Position numbers and translations under genes: made by a program. A stretch of 64,000 nucleotides of DNA from Tenuifilum sp. 4138str (GTDB taxonomy: Bacteria; Bacteroidota; Bacteroidia; Bacteroidales; Tenuifilaceae): the NCBI RefSeq assembly GCF_041102575.1, contig NZ_JBGCUE010000001.1, positions 1 through 64,000 of the forward strand, given 5' to 3'. The notes under the pieces were generated by a model, which made no database searches, was not told the origin of the DNA, and saw only the letters and a list, made by a program, of their open reading frames with translations. Below, in pieces: positions 27,338 through 36,978 of the stretch. Every line of letters begins with the position of its first letter. Position 1 is the first letter of the stretch.

Positions 27338-30300
27338 TTATACCTCCTCGTGTCGGTTTAATTGGAAATACCATAAATATCCCTTCACCCTTTCGTAGCC
27401 CATGCTTAGTAGTAGTTCTTTGTACTGCTCAACCTGTTTGCGGTGTTTTGGGGTTGCTAATCCAAATTTAAAATCGATAATTACAGCTTGGTTATCGCCA
27501 ATAAGAACTCGGTCGGGGCGGTAAATATTGCCATCGGTGTTTACTATCGATGCCTCGTTTTTCACTTCCCAGGTGCTGCTGAACCACTGTTTGTAGGGTT
27601 CACTGTTTATCATCGATATTAAGCTGTTGTGGACATTTTGCCTTTGGTTTGCAGTAATGTACCCATTCTGAACAGCCCAATCCATGGCTTCATCCAAATC
27701 GTCAAGGGTGATAATTTTCGATAGAATGGCATGCATGGCAATACCGTGCTGCAAATCGCCCTTTTGGTCTATTTCGCCCGAATCCACTTTGAACTGCCGG
27801 GCAATTTTCCCACGCATGGGGTTGATTGGGTAATGTTTAATAAGTTTTGTTTCTTCGCCTTTACCTTCGGTTGAGCCTGCTTTGTTTGTAGACTTTTGAC
27901 CATATGTGAAAGCTACCTTTTTCCCATCAACTACCTTTTGCGGACTTATGCTTGAGCTGTTTGGCAAAAACTTCAGAAAGCTGTTTTGGTCTACAATTTC
28001 TTGTGCTTTACTTGCTTCAACTTCAGCAAGCTTTTTGTCGGTAACCAAAATGTATAGCTCATGCTTAGCACGGGTAAAAGCCACGTATTGCAGGTTTATA
28101 TCGTCTATCTCTTTGCAGAATTGTTCATCGTAGTAATCGGCTTCAAAGTATGTTTGAGCCAATGCCTTTTTTGGTTTTATTGGTAAAAGCGGGTAATTTT
28201 TAAGGATTTCGTTAGGTGTATCGGCCGGAAGCTTGAACCACATTATGCTGTCTTGTTGTTTCTGTTGGTTCTGCAGGTCGGCAAAGGGGAATATGATTAT
28301 AGGGAACTCTAATCCCTTTGATTTATGGATGGATAGGATGTTGATGGTATTTTCGGTTTCGGCCATAAAAAGACGTTTACCTTTTCCGTCCTGCTCGTAC
28401 CACTCAATAAACCGACTTAGCGAAGAAGTGCCCCTGTACGAAAAGTCAATAGCATACTCATGCAGTAGCGATAGGTAGGGTAGGTGGTCATTAATATCGA
28501 TATCTTGGTCATGGAAGTACTTTTGAATTATTGCTTCAACCATATAACCCAAAGGGTAGAATCGGATAGAGCTCAGCCAATCAAAGGTATCGTCACTATC
28601 GGGAAGGAAGATACTTGGCCAGTGGATGGTTGCGTGTTGATTTTTAAGCAATGCAAATTCCTTGCGGAACTGAGCCACGGCAAGGGTGTCCTTTGGGTTT
28701 AGGGCGATTTTAAGTGCAGCAACGCACAGCCTTACTGCAGCCGATGAGTTCAGTATTAGCGCATCCTGCGAAACTATTTTGATAAACCCCGATAGCTGGG
28801 TGTCACTCTTGCTTAGCTGAAGCAGGAGTTCGGCTAGCTGTCTTCCTTGCTCGTTTTTGCGCACCAAAAAGGCAATATCGCCTGCCCTGTATCCCCTGTC
28901 TTTCAAATCAACAAGTATATTTCTAATGTGATTTGTAAAGTAATCGTTGGCTTCATCGGTCTTTGGTGGCATAAAAGCTACCTCTACATAGCCTTCCGGC
29001 TCAAGTTTCTTTACCTCCTGCTTAACGTCGGAATAGAGGTTTTTTAGGTTGAAGGCTGGGTTTTGTGGATTGATAGTATTTTCCCATTCGTTGATTTCGA
29101 TGGCTTTTTGAAAGAAATGGTTGTTGAATTCAACAATCGTTCTTGCGCTCCGGTAGTTAACTGTTAGCTGCTTAACCTGTGGGTAAAACTGTCGCTCGGC
29201 CTCAATTCCGGCCATAATACGCCAATCGCTGTTGCGCCAACGGTAAATTGATTGTTTAACATCGCCTACCACCATGCTAAGTCCGCTGCTCCCTAAGCTG
29301 TCGGCAATGAGTGGTTCAAAGTTGCGCCACTGCAGCTGCGATGTGTCCTGAAACTCATCGAGCATGTAGCTGGTGTATTTAGTTCCAATCTTTTCGTAGA
29401 TGAAAGGGGTGTCCGTTTGCGAAACAAACTCCTTGAGCAACGCACTACTGTCCGATAGGAGCATTACGCCATCGTCGTTAAGCTTTTCCCTGAGCTTTTT
29501 GTAAAGCTCGTTGATGATGTAAAGCGTTGAAATGTTTTCATTTATTGCCAGGGCGGTATTGTATAACCTGTAGTTGTAGTTAAGGTAGCTATAGAGCTCA
29601 CGGTATTGGGGCATCAGCTGTTGCTCAACAAAGCCCTTAAGCATACTTATTTTTTCCTTGGTCAGCCAAACCGATATATCGGAAAGCGCATCTTCCGCAA
29701 TGCTTTTAAGTTCAATAGGTGTAAGTCGTTTTAGCTCCGCAAGCTTTGCTATCACTGGTATAATTCCGCCTTTTTTCTTGAAAAAATCGCTGTAGTTGTC
29801 TTGGTTAATACCATCTATGCCAGAGCTGTAGATTTGTTCAAGCAATTTTCCTGCAGGTGTTTTAATACCATGGTATATTTCGGAGATAATTCGGTTTACC
29901 TCTGCTTTAAGCGCATTGAGCGTTTCCTTGTTGTGCATTAGTTCCCGTTCCTCGGAGCTGAGTAGCTTGTAGCGCTCATGGAATAGCATGTTGCCCAGGT
30001 TGATGAGGTCGTTTTGAATGTTGGGCGATTTGTTCTCGTCAAGCCTCTCCTCAATCAACCTTTTCACATGGTTAAATAGTTCGGGGTGTTTGGTAAGCTC
30101 ATCGAGCAGCGTATCGGAAGCCTTCTCAATATAGGGCTTGTGTTCCAGAACCAGTTCATTGTTTCCGTGTTGGCCTAGTTCCCAGAGCAGGTTTTGGATT
30201 ATGCGTTGCACAAAACTATCGATGGTGCTTATGCTGAACATTGAGTAATCGTGTAGAATGTTGGAAAGCGCTACCTCCGCGCGACTTCTTATTTTATCCT

Positions 30301-30541
30301 CGTTGAAGTCTGTTTCGGCTTTAAGGGTTTGCAGCAAATCTGGTTCTTCACTCTTTTTCAGCTTGTAAAGTTTTTCAATAATTCGACCTTTCATTTCGGC
30401 AGTGGCCTTGTTGGTGAATGTAACCGCAAGTATTTCGCGGTAAGCCTGCGGATTTTCAATGAGCATTTTGATGTATTCGGCTACAAGTCGATATGTTTTA
30501 CCCGAACCCGCCGATGCTTTATAAACCAATAAACCTGCCAT
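27338..30541 (-). CDS. AddA/RecB-like UvrD helicase-nuclease
   Basis: This 1067-aa ATP-dependent exonuclease/helicase subunit shows SF1 helicase motifs in order: Walker A ASAGSGKT (about 9-16), VTFTNKATAEMKGR (Ia), DEFQDTSQLQW (Walker B, about 390), GDVKQSIYRWR, VNYRSARTIV and LSIHKSKGLEFPI, and VAFTRAKHELYI. The C-terminus has the nuclease motif AVIIDFKFG (about 1035). It probably pairs with the AddB-like protein 3 kb downstream. No Chi-recognition element can be predicted from sequence alone. It lies downstream of the clpB terminator. Confidence 0.9.
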   Translation of the reverse strand: MAGLLVYKASAGSGKTYRLVAEYIKMLIENPQAYREILAVTFTNKATAEMKGRIIEKLYKLKKSEEPDLLQTLKAETDFNEDKIRSRAEVALSNILHDYSMFSISTIDSFVQRIIQNLLWELGQHGNNELVLEHKPYIEKASDTLLDELTKHPELFNHVKRLIEERLDENKSPNIQNDLINLGNMLFHERYKLLSSEERELMHNKETLNALKAEVNRIISEIYHGIKTPAGKLLEQIYSSGIDGINQDNYSDFFKKKGGIIPVIAKLAELKRLTPIELKSIAEDALSDISVWLTKEKISMLKGFVEQQLMPQYRELYSYLNYNYRLYNTALAINENISTLYIINELYKKLREKLNDDGVMLLSDSSALLKEFVSQTDTPFIYEKIGTKYTSYMLDEFQDTSQLQWRNFEPLIADSLGSSGLSMVVGDVKQSIYRWRNSDWRIMAGIEAERQFYPQVKQLTVNYRSARTIVEFNNHFFQKAIEINEWENTINPQNPAFNLKNLYSDVKQEVKKLEPEGYVEVAFMPPKTDEANDYFTNHIRNILVDLKDRGYRAGDIAFLVRKNEQGRQLAELLLQLSKSDTQLSGFIKIVSQDALILNSSAAVRLCVAALKIALNPKDTLAVAQFRKEFALLKNQHATIHWPSIFLPDSDDTFDWLSSIRFYPLGYMVEAIIQKYFHDQDIDINDHLPYLSLLHEYAIDFSYRGTSSLSRFIEWYEQDGKGKRLFMAETENTINILSIHKSKGLEFPIIIFPFADLQNQQKQQDSIMWFKLPADTPNEILKNYPLLPIKPKKALAQTYFEADYYDEQFCKEIDDINLQYVAFTRAKHELYILVTDKKLAEVEASKAQEIVDQNSFLKFLPNSSSISPQKVVDGKKVAFTYGQKSTNKAGSTEGKGEETKLIKHYPINPMRGKIARQFKVDSGEIDQKGDLQHGIAMHAILSKIITLDDLDEAMDWAVQNGYITANQRQNVHNSLISMINSEPYKQWFSSTWEVKNEASIVNTDGNIYRPDRVLIGDNQAVIIDFKFGLATPKHRKQVEQYKELLLSMGYERVKGYLWYFQLNRHEEV

Positions 30542-30705
30542 ATGTGAAAAGAAAATTGAATTTGGAGTTTAGATTTAGGAGTTACAGAAAATTATTCATT
30601 AATCAGTTTTTTAATATCCTCTAACTTCCTCATGTTCTTTGTTCCTTAGTGTAATGGTTAACGAATCTCTTTTAGCTATTCACTTTTTCTAATCCTTTTC
30701 AAATA

Positions 30706-30735
30706 TAAAAAAAGCCGCCCAAAAGTAGGCGGCTT
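30706..30735 (-). terminator. Terminator after clpB
   Basis: The 8-bp stem AAGCCGCC/GGCGGCTT (30712-30719 and 30728-30735) is followed by a T-run in the minus-strand direction. Confidence 0.85.
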
Positions 30736-30755
30736 GTCAGAAAAATACTCGGAAA

Positions 30756-33344
30756 TTATCGGAAAACCAATATGTCGTCGCCAAAGTAGTCAACGGTTAT
30801 GGTTTGTTCCTTGTTTATAGTTCCAGCCAGCAACTGTTTGGAGAGTTCGTTAAGGATTTTCTTTTGCATTACCCGCTTAATGGGGCGTGCTCCGTAAACT
30901 GGGTCGAATCCTATATCGGTTATCCATTCCACTGCGCTCTCACTAATTTCAATGCCTACGCCATTTTGAGCAAGCATCTGCTTGATTCGTTCAAACTGCA
31001 ACAGAACAATCTGCTTTATTTCCTCACGGTTAAGCGGAGTGAACATTATTATCTCGTCCACACGGTTAAGGAATTCGGGCCTGATGCTCTGCTTGAGCAG
31101 CTCAAATACCTGGTTGCGGGTTCGCTCAAATACTTGTTCAGCATTGCTCTTGCTAAGCTGAGCGTAGTTCTCCTGGATAATATGCGAACCAATGTTCGAT
31201 GTCATAATGATGATAGTGTTCCTGAAGTCGACCGTGCGGCCCTTGTTATCGGTAAGCCTACCATCGTCGAGTACCTGAAGCAGGATGTTGAACACATCGG
31301 GGTGGGCTTTCTCAATTTCATCGAGCAGAACCACCGAGTAGGGTTTGTGCCTTACCGCTTCAGTGAGCTGGCCTCCCTCATCGTAGCCAACATACCCTGG
31401 AGGTGCGCCAACCAGACGCGATACCGAGTGGCGCTCCTGATACTCGCTCATATCGATACGGGTCATCAGGTTCTCATCGTTGAAAAGGAACTCGGCCAAA
31501 GCCTTGGCAAGTTCGGTTTTACCAACACCAGTAGTGCCAAGAAATATGAATGACCCTATTGGGCGTTTGGCATCCTGTAAGCCGGCGCGGCTACGTCGAA
31601 CGGCATCGGCAACAGCGGCAATGGCTTCGTCCTGCCCAACCACGCGCTTGTGCAACTCCTCTTCAAGGTGAAGTAGCTTTTCCCTTTCGCTCTGGAGCAT
31701 GCGGCTAACCGGAATACCAGTCCAGCGCGATACTACTTCGGCTATGTCCTCAGCATCAACCTCCTCCTTGATTAGGGCAAAGTCGGCCTGAACCTTCTTG
31801 AGTTCCCCCTTTAGGTGTTCAATCTCGGCCTCGGCCTGTTTGATTCGCCCGTAACGTATTTCGGCAACCTTGCCGTAATCGCCATTGCGTTCAGCATCCT
31901 CAGCTTCATACTTCATCTGTTCAATACTTTGCTTGAGCTGCTGAATTCGGTCAATAACGTTCTTTTCGCTTTCCCACTTAGCGCGCAAACGGGTACGTTC
32001 CTCGTTTAGCTCAGCCAGTGTTCTGGATAGTTCCTCGAGCTTAGGTTTATCGCCCTCGCGCTTAATGGCCTCGCGCTCAATTTCAAGCTGCTTGATTTTG
32101 CGCTCAAGCTCGTCAATCTCTTCGGGAACCGAGTTCATCTCAAGCCTTAGCTTCGATGCGGCCTCATCAATAAGGTCAATAGCTTTATCGGGCAGGAAAC
32201 GGTTGGTGATATACCTGTGCGAGAGCTCCACAGCCGCAATAATGGCTTCGTCCTTAATGCGCACCTTGTGGTGGTTCTCGTAACGCTCCTTTAGCCCGCG
32301 CAGTATGGAAATGGCATCGGCGGGTTGGGGCTCATCAACCACAACGCTCTGGAAACGGCGCTCAAGCGCCTTATCCTTCTCAAAGTATTTCTGGTACTCG
32401 TTGAAGGTGGTTGCGCCAATGGCACGCAGTTCGCCTCGCGCCAGCGCTGGTTTCAGGATGTTGGCGGCGTCCATGGCTCCCTCGCTCTTTCCTGCACCCA
32501 CAAGGGTATGTATTTCGTCGATGAATAGGATAACCTCACCCTCCGATGCAATTACCTCCTTAACCACCGACTTCAATCGCTCTTCAAACTCGCCCTTATA
32601 CTTGGCTCCGGCAATGAGTGCGCCCATATCGAGCGAGAAAATCTGTTTGGTTTTCAGATTTTCGGGCACATCGCCATTGACAATTCGGTGGGCAATGCCC
32701 TCCGCAATGGCGGTTTTACCCACGCCGGGCTCCCCAATAAGTATGGGGTTGTTCTTGGTTCGGCGCGATAGGATTTGAAGCACGCGTCGTATTTCCTCGT
32801 CGCGGCCAATTACGGGGTCGAGCTTGCCTGTCCGTGCCATTTCGTTTAGGTTAATGGCAAAGCGGTTAAGCGCATTGTAGGTATCCTCGGCGGTTTGCGA
32901 GTCCACCTTAGCACCCTTGCGTAGCTCAGCAATGGCTTGCTTCAGCTCCTTCTCGGTAATGCCTGCATCTTTCATTAGCTGGCCAACCTGTTCGCCGGCT
33001 GCAACAAGTCCCAAAAGGATATGCTCAACCGATACAAACTGGTCGCCCATGGCCTTGCTGTACTCAAGGGCTTTCTGTAAAACCCTGTTGGCTGCGTTGC
33101 TGAGATACTGCTCACCGCCCGATACCTTGGGCATGGAATCGAGCATGCGGTTCAGCACCGCATCAAAAGTGCCCGGGTTTACCCCCAGCTTACGGAGCAG
33201 GAATCCGGTAATGTTTTCGCCCTCATCAAGTATTGCGCGGAGCAGATGGGCTGGCTCCACAGCCTGATGGCTGTAACCCTGCGCAATTTCAACGGCTTTT
33301 TGTATTACCTCCTGCGATTTAATTGTAAAATTATTTAAATTCAT
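30756..33344 (-). CDS. clpB: ATP-dependent disaggregase ClpB
   Basis: This protein-disaggregating chaperone works with DnaK. The 862-aa length is normal. It contains an N-terminal repeat domain with two Clp_N copies (about 1-145), the first AAA+ module with GEPGVGKTA (about 205) and FIDEIH, a middle coiled-coil domain with heptads (about 400-530), and the second AAA+ module with GTTGVGKTE (about 600) and LLDEIEKA, then a ClpB_D2 C-terminal domain. The start at 33344 is preceded by AAAGGAG, one of the few strong Shine-Dalgarno sequences here. Two direct repeats of ATCAAAAGG upstream may be regulatory. Confidence 0.97.
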   Translation of the reverse strand: MNLNNFTIKSQEVIQKAVEIAQGYSHQAVEPAHLLRAILDEGENITGFLLRKLGVNPGTFDAVLNRMLDSMPKVSGGEQYLSNAANRVLQKALEYSKAMGDQFVSVEHILLGLVAAGEQVGQLMKDAGITEKELKQAIAELRKGAKVDSQTAEDTYNALNRFAINLNEMARTGKLDPVIGRDEEIRRVLQILSRRTKNNPILIGEPGVGKTAIAEGIAHRIVNGDVPENLKTKQIFSLDMGALIAGAKYKGEFEERLKSVVKEVIASEGEVILFIDEIHTLVGAGKSEGAMDAANILKPALARGELRAIGATTFNEYQKYFEKDKALERRFQSVVVDEPQPADAISILRGLKERYENHHKVRIKDEAIIAAVELSHRYITNRFLPDKAIDLIDEAASKLRLEMNSVPEEIDELERKIKQLEIEREAIKREGDKPKLEELSRTLAELNEERTRLRAKWESEKNVIDRIQQLKQSIEQMKYEAEDAERNGDYGKVAEIRYGRIKQAEAEIEHLKGELKKVQADFALIKEEVDAEDIAEVVSRWTGIPVSRMLQSEREKLLHLEEELHKRVVGQDEAIAAVADAVRRSRAGLQDAKRPIGSFIFLGTTGVGKTELAKALAEFLFNDENLMTRIDMSEYQERHSVSRLVGAPPGYVGYDEGGQLTEAVRHKPYSVVLLDEIEKAHPDVFNILLQVLDDGRLTDNKGRTVDFRNTIIIMTSNIGSHIIQENYAQLSKSNAEQVFERTRNQVFELLKQSIRPEFLNRVDEIIMFTPLNREEIKQIVLLQFERIKQMLAQNGVGIEISESAVEWITDIGFDPVYGARPIKRVMQKKILNELSKQLLAGTINKEQTITVDYFGDDILVFR

Positions 33345-33374
33345 ACCTAACTCCTTTCTTTTCGCTTTTCTTTA

Positions 33375-33397
33375 ATCAAAAGGAGAGCATCAAAAGG
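33375..33397. promoter_or_regulatory. Direct repeat ATCAAAAGG upstream of clpB
   Basis: ATCAAAAGG occurs at 33375-33383 and 33389-33397, a 14-bp period, between the likely promoter and the strong ribosome binding site of clpB. It is a possible regulator site for a heat-shock gene; no known consensus was matched. Confidence 0.35.
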
Positions 33398-33580
33398 TTT
33401 GCCGTTGATTAAAATGCGCCAATATGACCGAATTTAATGGGTTTGAAATGTCAAAATGACGCTATGTGTTATCTTTTACACTGGTGGCGGTAGTTTGGTA
33501 AGGGTAAGTTTTGTAAAAATATTATATGCTACGCATTTTACCGTTTGTAATGGAGCGGAATGAGTCGGAATAACAGAATA

Positions 33581-33690
33581 TTAAGAAGTTAGAGGAAGTT
33601 AGAAGAACTTAGAAGAAGTTAGAAAAAAGTTAGAGTAAGTTAGAAGAACTTAGAGGAAGTTAGAAGAAGTTAGAGGAAGTTAGAGGAATT
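33581..33690. repeat. Degenerate 10-bp minisatellite (AGTTAGAAGA-type)
   Basis: About eleven units of 10-11 bp on a 'gttagaggaa/gttagaagaa' theme. Similar decamers occur at 10296-10321. The repeat unit matches the helical pitch and is A-rich, so intrinsic curvature is likely. Confidence 0.8.
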
Positions 33691-33736
33691 TTTTAGTCCG
33701 TTAAACGTGAACCGTGAGCCGTTAACCGTTAAGCGG

Positions 33737-34240
33737 TGTCTAGTCCTGATATACGGGATAGGCAGTATTGAGAAATCTCATTAAAAAGTGAATGAAGGTA
33801 CAAAGTGATGCTTCGGCTAGGCTCAGCATGACATCAGGGCTAAATTCTCTTCTGCTAACAACCATCAACCATCAACTATCAACTAAACTGGTGTCACAGA
33901 GTTACACAGCGTAACACGGTGTTGCACAGAGCGTATGACGTGGCATTCTCGAACAACGAACAACGAACAACGCTTCCAGCCCCTAGGGGCTTAATATTTG
34001 TATCTCCATGGCCACTCCCTCACGAGCAGCGATGCACACAATGACATTCCAAAGTTCAATACTGAAACATTGCATCGCAAAGGAAAAAAACATTGTTCAC
34101 GCACGCGTTTGAAAACGCATACGACATACGCTACTCCGCACGGTAACTATCAGTAAATGTAGTAAAAATCCCTTCTTTCAGGCAAGTGAAAAAACTTTTT
34201 TATGTCCTGCTGACGGTTGCGTGTATGAAACGTTTGGCAT
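33737..34240. repeat. ~0.5-kb direct repeat, copy 1
   Basis: Nearly identical to 40536-41022 apart from small indels. Both begin 'tgtctagtcctgatatacgg' and run through 'ctatggc.../ccactccctcacgagcagcg' and 'gcatcgcaaaggaaa' to an element ending 'tttggcat'. The two copies flank the ion-channel operon in direct orientation. No open frame, no terminal inverted repeats and no transposase motif were found. Near the end the two copies diverge in the same place as the attC-like palindrome. Confidence 0.9.
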
Positions 34241-34337
34241 TTCGAAGCGATTTCCTATCAAGTTACAACTACTTTTGATACGAGCTGAAACTCTCAATAA
34301 ACCACTGACTGCTAAATGTTTTATACACGTTGTTAGC
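34209..34337. other. attC-like imperfect palindrome (129 bp) downstream of the channel operon
   Basis: Outer cores are GCTGAC (34209-34214) and GTTAGC (34332-34337). Inner 20-nt arms are 34219-34238 (GCGTGTATGAAACGTTTGGC) and 34311-34330 (GCTAAATGTTTTATACACGT). All four arm mismatches, and the one core mismatch, are G.T wobbles on the + strand. Spacers are 4 nt on the left and 1 nt on the right. It shares the block GCGATTTCCTATCA (34247-34260) with the sister element at 42626-42753, which has GCGATTCCCTATCA at the same offset. Confidence 0.55.
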
Positions 34338-34505
34338 GTTTCGTGCTTTGTTTTCCTCTCTGTCAATTTTTTTCTTTTAATTTTTATTCTGTGCGGTGGG
34401 GCATTTTTTAAATTACTTTTTCATTGGGTTGGATTGTAGGCTCTTTGACAAAGCTTTGGCTATAGCGTTGGTTTGTGGGGCTTTGGCAATGTGCCTGCAA
34501 TTGGG

Positions 34506-35405
34506 TCAGGAATTAATTTTTACTTTAAATTCGGGAGCTTCAACCAAATGAAAGGTAGCTGATGCAAACTTTATCTCTCCATTTGTTGCTTCAATTGTAT
34601 TTAAAATCTTTGTAAATAACTCGGTTTTAGTAATTCTTCTCCGTTTGTAATCGACAACGTAACGAAGTGTATATTCAACCCAATTATCATTAGCAATCAA
34701 TGACACCATAGGTTCGGTTTGTGCATTTTCAAGACGCTATTTATTTTGAAGAAAATCCCATTTTTGTTTTGATTTTTCAGATAAATCTCCAGAAACCTCT
34801 TTTCCAATTTTAAGTAAAATTTCACCAGTTTTTTCGTAGTTGCTTCCGTATTGAATCGGTATTTTTATTTCGTCCCAAAGAAAAGGGAAATCGCCAGAGT
34901 AATTATAAACAGGTTCTTTAAATACAAAACTGTTTGCAACCAATACAATTCTTCCGTTATATAAGTCACCATCAACCCATTGCCCAGTTTCCATAATAGT
35001 CGTCCTTAGGATACCAATGTCCATTACATCTCCTTTAATACCGCCTAATTGAACCCTGTCACCACTTTTGTAAAAACCGCCAAACATTATGGCCAGCCAA
35101 CCCGCAAAAGAGGCGATAACTTCTTGTAAAGCAAAAGCAATACCTGCACCTGCAACACCAAAAGCAACAGTCAACCCACCTAGTTTATCACTGAAAACTA
35201 TTGTTACAAAAAGTATAGTTAGAAAGTATCCTATAAAACTTCCAAATTTCTTGGCTCGGTAACGATGGTCATTGTCTTTAATCTTTGAAAAAAGATTTTT
35301 CTGAATAATTTTAACAATTATCCAAATAAAAGCAATGCCAATAAAAATTGTAGCTATTTTTTCTACTATCGGATTGAAGAGCCATTTATTGATTTGTTCT
35401 TCCAT
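34506..35405 (-). pseudogene. MscS-type channel gene split by an in-frame TAG
   Basis: Both halves of one MscS-type channel are visible: 35405-34737 codes 222 residues ending in WDFLQNK, then TAG at 34737-34739, then the same frame continues RLENAQTEPMVSLIANDNW through to the stop at 34506, with a typical MscS C-terminal segment. Without the stop the protein would be 299 residues. The pore-like helix reads GVAGAGIAFALQEVIASFAG, followed by GGFYKSGDRVQLGGIKGDVMDIG, the family's beta-domain start. The stop could be a nonsense mutation, an assembly/sequencing error, or a site of readthrough. No pyl genes are seen nearby. The upstream gene ends directly before the start codon, so it was the last gene of the operon. 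Confidence 0.8.
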
Positions 35406-36968
35406 TTACGCGTTTATTGTCGTTACATTGTTGTTACTTTCTTCATCATTGCCTCCTAAATAGGTAAGAGAGTAAAAATCCTTTCTCCGATTTTTTAGAT
35501 TTTTTACGCTTCCATAATTATGCAACTCATCTAGTAATTTTAAATCAACATCGGATATTAAAACCATTTCTACATTAGGCGTAGCTTCACTTTTTATTCC
35601 ATTAGACGGAAAAGCAAAATCGCAAGGGGTAAAAACGACAGATTGTGAATAGTTTACATCTAAATTGTTTACTTGGGGCAAATTACCCGTGCTTCCTGTA
35701 ATGGCTACATAACATTCGTTTTCTACCGCTCTTGCTTGTGCACAGGTACGCACTCTCATATATGCATTTTGTGTATCTGTCAGGAAGGGTACAAATAGTA
35801 TTTGCATTCCTTGTTCCGCTAATATTCTGGATAGTTCAGGAAACTCTACATCATAGCATATCAATATTCCAATTTTTCCTGAATCCGTATTATACACCTT
35901 TATAAAATCGCCTCCTTCCATACCCCAGTATTTAGTTTCGTCAGGTGTAATATGAATTTTTTCGTACTTATCAATCTTACCGTTTCGATGGCATAAAAAC
36001 CCAACATTCTTTAGTTTGCCGTTTTCATACATCGGCATACTGCCGGTTATGATGTTAATATTATATTTAATGGCCATGTTAGAGAATTCATTTTTAATTT
36101 CATGCGTGTATTGTGAAATGGCCCTCATAGCATTAGCTTCAGACATTTTATCAAATTCATACATGAGTGGCGCATTAAAAAATTCTGGAAATACCACAAA
36201 ATCTGAATGATATGCAGAAACTGCATCTACAAAAAATTTGGCTTGAGAATAAAACTCCTCAATATTTTTAAACAATCGCATTTGCCATTGCACAAGCCCT
36301 ATACGTACAACAGTTTTAGATGATTGTTTATCAGACTTTGGTTCATAGTAAACATTGACCCACTCCAATAGCGTTGCATATTCCTTGCTTTGTGTATCTT
36401 CCGGCATATAGTTTTGTAACAACTTAACTACATGAAAATCGTTACTAAGTTGAAAACTAAGTACAGGATCATATATTTCTTTTTGTTTTACTTTTTGTAT
36501 ATACTCTTTTGGGGTTAGTTCGGAATAATACTTTTGATAGCTAGGTATTCTTCCTCCGAAAACTATTCGTTTTAGATTTAACTTTTCACATAATTCTTTC
36601 CTGGCATCATACAATCTTCTCCCTAATCTTAATCCTCTATAATCTGGATGAATAAAAATTTCTATTCCATACAAAGTTTCTCCATCATTAGTATGGGTAG
36701 AAAATTTGTAATTGTCTACAATTTCTAAGTAAGTATGTCCTTTTTCAAATTTCGAATAATCGACAATTATTGACAAAGCACAGCCCACAACCTTGTTATC
36801 AACAACGGCTACAAATTGACCTTCCGGAAATTTTTGAAGTAAGGCAGTAATGGATTTTTCACTCCATAAATTGCCGGCCCAATTTGGATACGCTTTTTTC
36901 ATTGACTCAATGAGTTCCGGAAAATTATCTAGTGTTAGGTTTTTAATTTCGACTTGATTAATATTCAT
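35406..36968 (-). CDS. Bifunctional GNAT acetyltransferase / carbon-nitrogen hydrolase (nitrilase superfamily)
   Basis: This 520-aa fusion has an N-terminal GNAT domain (about 1-200) with an acetyl-CoA loop of the RGLRLGRRLY type at 111-120. The C-terminal domain (from about 222) is a nitrilase-superfamily amidase with its catalytic triad visible: Glu262 in FPEFF, Lys337 in EKIHI and Cys371 in ICYDVEFPE. The pairing is a known protein family but the substrate is unknown; an N-acyl or amide metabolite is likely. It sits inside an ion-channel operon, with no spacing to the split MscS gene that follows and 10 bp after the MscS gene before it. This suggests co-regulation with osmotic response. 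Confidence 0.9.
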   Translation of the reverse strand: MNINQVEIKNLTLDNFPELIESMKKAYPNWAGNLWSEKSITALLQKFPEGQFVAVVDNKVVGCALSIIVDYSKFEKGHTYLEIVDNYKFSTHTNDGETLYGIEIFIHPDYRGLRLGRRLYDARKELCEKLNLKRIVFGGRIPSYQKYYSELTPKEYIQKVKQKEIYDPVLSFQLSNDFHVVKLLQNYMPEDTQSKEYATLLEWVNVYYEPKSDKQSSKTVVRIGLVQWQMRLFKNIEEFYSQAKFFVDAVSAYHSDFVVFPEFFNAPLMYEFDKMSEANAMRAISQYTHEIKNEFSNMAIKYNINIITGSMPMYENGKLKNVGFLCHRNGKIDKYEKIHITPDETKYWGMEGGDFIKVYNTDSGKIGILICYDVEFPELSRILAEQGMQILFVPFLTDTQNAYMRVRTCAQARAVENECYVAITGSTGNLPQVNNLDVNYSQSVVFTPCDFAFPSNGIKSEATPNVEMVLISDVDLKLLDELHNYGSVKNLKNRRKDFYSLTYLGGNDEESNNNVTTINA

Positions 36969-36978
36969 CTTTATCGGA

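Larger units (their letters stand above)
33345..34505. other. Gene-free region: clpB leader, minisatellite and repeat copy 1
   Basis: The first 140 bp are the clpB upstream region. They are followed by 10-bp tandem repeats, a 33-bp element shared with 10441-10473, the ~0.5-kb direct repeat, and the outer part of an attC-like palindrome (34209-34337). From 34338 to 34505 I see only AT-rich DNA with no feature. Small open frames here lack family motifs and are not called. Confidence 0.7.

Noticed and set aside
30804-31553. 249-aa open frame opposite clpB
   Set aside because: It is the reverse strand of the conserved clpB C-terminal half, with no known motif; GC-biased codon position makes antisense frames long here.
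33581-33690. CRISPR array
   Set aside because: Units are only 10-11 bp, continuous and degenerate, with no unique spacers.
34506-34709. Separate 67-aa gene
   Set aside because: It is in the same frame as the upstream MscS gene, preceded by a single TAG, and its sequence is the missing MscS C-terminus.
34737-34739. Pyrrolysine or selenocysteine codon in the MscS gene
   Set aside because: It is TAG, so not selenocysteine; no pyl genes or downstream element are visible. A simple nonsense mutation or error is more likely.
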